NCBI GenBank assembly: GCA_035235625.1
Contig: CP141143.1
Span: forward strand, 3,330,501-3,394,500
Reading direction: 5' to 3'
From: Saururus chinensis
Taxonomy: Eukaryota > Streptophyta > Magnoliopsida > Piperales > Saururaceae
Length of the DNA stretch: 64,000 nucleotides
Shown: one piece after another, positions 62,236 to 64,000 of the stretch
Layout of the letters: each line of letters begins with the position of its first letter
Numbering within the stretch: position 1 is the stretch's first letter
Position numbers and translations under genes: made by a program
Notes under the pieces: model-generated
What the model was told of the DNA's origin: nothing
What the model saw: the letters and a program-made list of their open reading frames with translations, nothing else
Database searches by the model: none

Positions 62236-64000
62236 ATGGCTTCCTGCTTCAAATTTTGCTGCATCAGAGTTTCTGACAAGTAAGTTCATCTGCCTATGAT
62301 GTGCTTATCAAGTGTGAAAGCACATATATTGATGATTTGTCATCATCGATATATATTCTTCATTGTTGTCATTTTCATTTCTTTTATTTTTCCTTTTGTT
62401 GATTGTGGAAACGGGAATAGGGTTCTCACTATTCAGTTTTCCCCCCCAATGTTTCTTTCTTTTTTTTTTATTTGTACGGCGGGCTTGCAGAAATGAGCAA
62501 AAGGAAACAACTTGGAGAGTATTTTCGCTCAAAGAGTTGCATTCCGCCACCAATAACTTCAACTACGACAATAAGCTCGGGGAAGGGGGTTTTGGGAGTG
62601 TATACTGGGGGCAGCTATGGGATGGATCCCAAGTAAGTTGTCTGCTCTCTACTTGTTAAATTTGTGTGGTAATTTGCTCCTTGTGGATCCTTCATTTTGT
62701 TTCTGTGTTTTTGTTGCGGATCTGTATTTTATCTGGCGACGACAATTCATTTTTTCAACGTAATTTTATAATGCAAATTTGCCAATAGCCTCTGCACAAT
62801 GGATGCCTTCCACGGGATAAGCGCGCAAGATTTGAAATGTCAGTGAGTTTCTGAATGTGCAAAAACAGAATTCCAGCCACCAGCTGATAGATAATTTTTT
62901 GGTGCCAGTTGGGAGAATATTCTCCGTTGCATGAAAAGAAATATGAAACTATGCGGCAGCAATTAATGATTGAATTCAATCTCTCCCTACCTGGTGGGCT
63001 CGTGCTGCATTTGTGAGCCTATTGGTGCAGTGTCTGCTTCCATTGCTTGATTGTTTCAGACATATTCAATCTAAAGTTCTGCCTTATCAATGGCATCATC
63101 CTTTATTGGTTGTGCTATCAACCTTATATGACTTCGAAGTACTCAAGGCTTTTTCTGATGTTAACCTTTTTTCTATGACAATACTAAAACTAAGACTAGA
63201 TTGGCACTTCAAGATAGTGATTCAGTGATGTAGTATATGCCTTTGGGCAGTCTTGGTGAAAACTATATCCTGGAATACTTATTAGATCTTCTCTTTCAGG
63301 TGTTAATTATATTGAAAATTGGGAACATGGTTATTTTCTTATGTTTGAGGTCTCACACACACACATGTGGATGATAGGGATTATGATAAGAAGAGTGTGG
63401 GAGACAAATTGATGAGAAATTGCATAAGTATGTGATTTGTTCATTAGCTATTGATTGGCAAGAGACAAGCGATCAATCCCCTATGAATATTTTCTCCAAA
63501 AATGCTTGTGATAAATCGGACCAGGTGGTGCAATAGTTCATATGGAGAACAGTATGTAGAACTATTTATCGGCAGGGGTGCGCGATGGATTGGGAAGGGT
63601 ACTGGAGATGGTGTTGTTTGGAATTTGTCAAGGGCAATTGTTCGGCAGTATTAGGTGATCGATTAGTCGGTGAGAATTTTGCCCATCATAATATTTGGTT
63701 TTGATAGTCTGTTCATCATTCCAGAAGGAAATCCAAAAGGAACCTAAATTTTATAAATTTATTTGTATTGTTTTGGCGGCATAAATTTATTTGTATTGTT
63801 TTGGCGGCATGGTTGAGTGCCTGGACAATTAGTTACCCAACCCGTAATTGCAATGACCCGATTGCAAGAGCTCTACCAGCTCCCATTTTGAGTCAAGATA
63901 TAGATAAATAGGCACATCCCAGTGCACTGATTGGGGAAATGTTCATAGTAACTAAGGGGGTTGAACACCAAGAAGTAGATGATAAATGGAAAATGCTCCT
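62236..64000 (+). CDS. PTI1-like receptor-like cytoplasmic kinase (partial, first two exons)
   Basis: Exons 62236-62279 and 62491-62632 give 62 residues, and the gene continues past the window. The N-terminus MASCFKFCCIRVSDK has clustered cysteines suited to S-acylation and membrane attachment; it lacks Gly2, so myristoylation is not expected. VFSLKELHSATNNFNYDNKL leads into the nucleotide-binding loop GEGGFGSV (residues 45-52) and ends at YWGQLWDGSQ, just before the expected IAVKRL exon with the catalytic lysine. It closely resembles the plant PTI1-like tyrosine-protein kinases of the At3g15890 type. No exon 3 was found in the remaining 1.37 kb, so intron 2 is at least that long or the gene is interrupted. 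Ser/Thr kinase signalling at the plasma membrane is inferred. Confidence 0.82.
63753..63808 (+). repeat. 28-bp perfect tandem duplication
   Basis: ATAAATTTATTTGTATTGTT followed by TTGGCGGC, twice without change, inside the presumed kinase intron 2. Confidence 0.9.

Overview
This is nuclear DNA from a flowering plant. The evidence is split GT-AG genes with long AT-rich introns, plant-specific families (Aux/IAA, a receptor-like cytoplasmic kinase), tRNA-iMet-primed Gypsy retrotransposons, hAT and MITE relics, and large AT-rich intergenic spaces. The species cannot be named from the sequence. No prokaryotic operon, CRISPR array, rRNA or convincing tRNA gene was seen.

Five host genes are supported by exon-by-exon reconstruction with consistent phases. 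(1) An adenine phosphoribosyltransferase, + strand, six exons, 21387-24827, 182 aa. (2) A CUE-like, coiled-coil protein, - strand, five exons, 28795-31295, 285 aa. (3) An Aux/IAA auxin repressor, - strand, four exons, 36531-37507, 206 aa, with an intact degron but an eroded acidic patch in its PB1 domain. (4) A small basic nucleolar protein resembling UTP16/Bud21, - strand, five exons, 41462-46095, 173 aa. (5) The first two exons of a PTI1-like cytoplasmic kinase, + strand from 62236, running off the right edge. They are unrelated single-copy genes and do not form a pathway cluster.

The rest is a layered transposon landscape. From 5.8 to 9.9 kb lies a decayed hAT transposase split by a 1.85-kb solo LTR. 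From 9.9 to 14.8 kb lies an inverted relic of the same Gypsy family (RNase H piece plus LTR), itself split by a 3.28-kb solo LTR with a perfect 5-bp target duplication. From 15.0 to 17.7 kb are two inverted-repeat elements, one with about 200-bp arms built of small hairpins. A 140-bp AT microsatellite and a degraded hAT-type MITE follow before the first gene. From 47.0 to 55.5 kb is a degenerate Gypsy chromovirus with paired 357-bp LTRs. A second 3.36-kb solo LTR of the same giant-LTR family, in opposite orientation and with its own perfect target duplication, is inserted in it. A 2.5-kb non-autonomous LTR element (56.3-58.85 kb) lies beside it.

The most informative points are the nested insertion order, the two giant solo LTRs with shared palindromes and independently expanded minisatellites, the precise loss of the integrase catalytic core in the chromovirus, and the unusual PB1 acidic face of the Aux/IAA. 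I found nothing that convincingly amounts to an undescribed multi-gene system.
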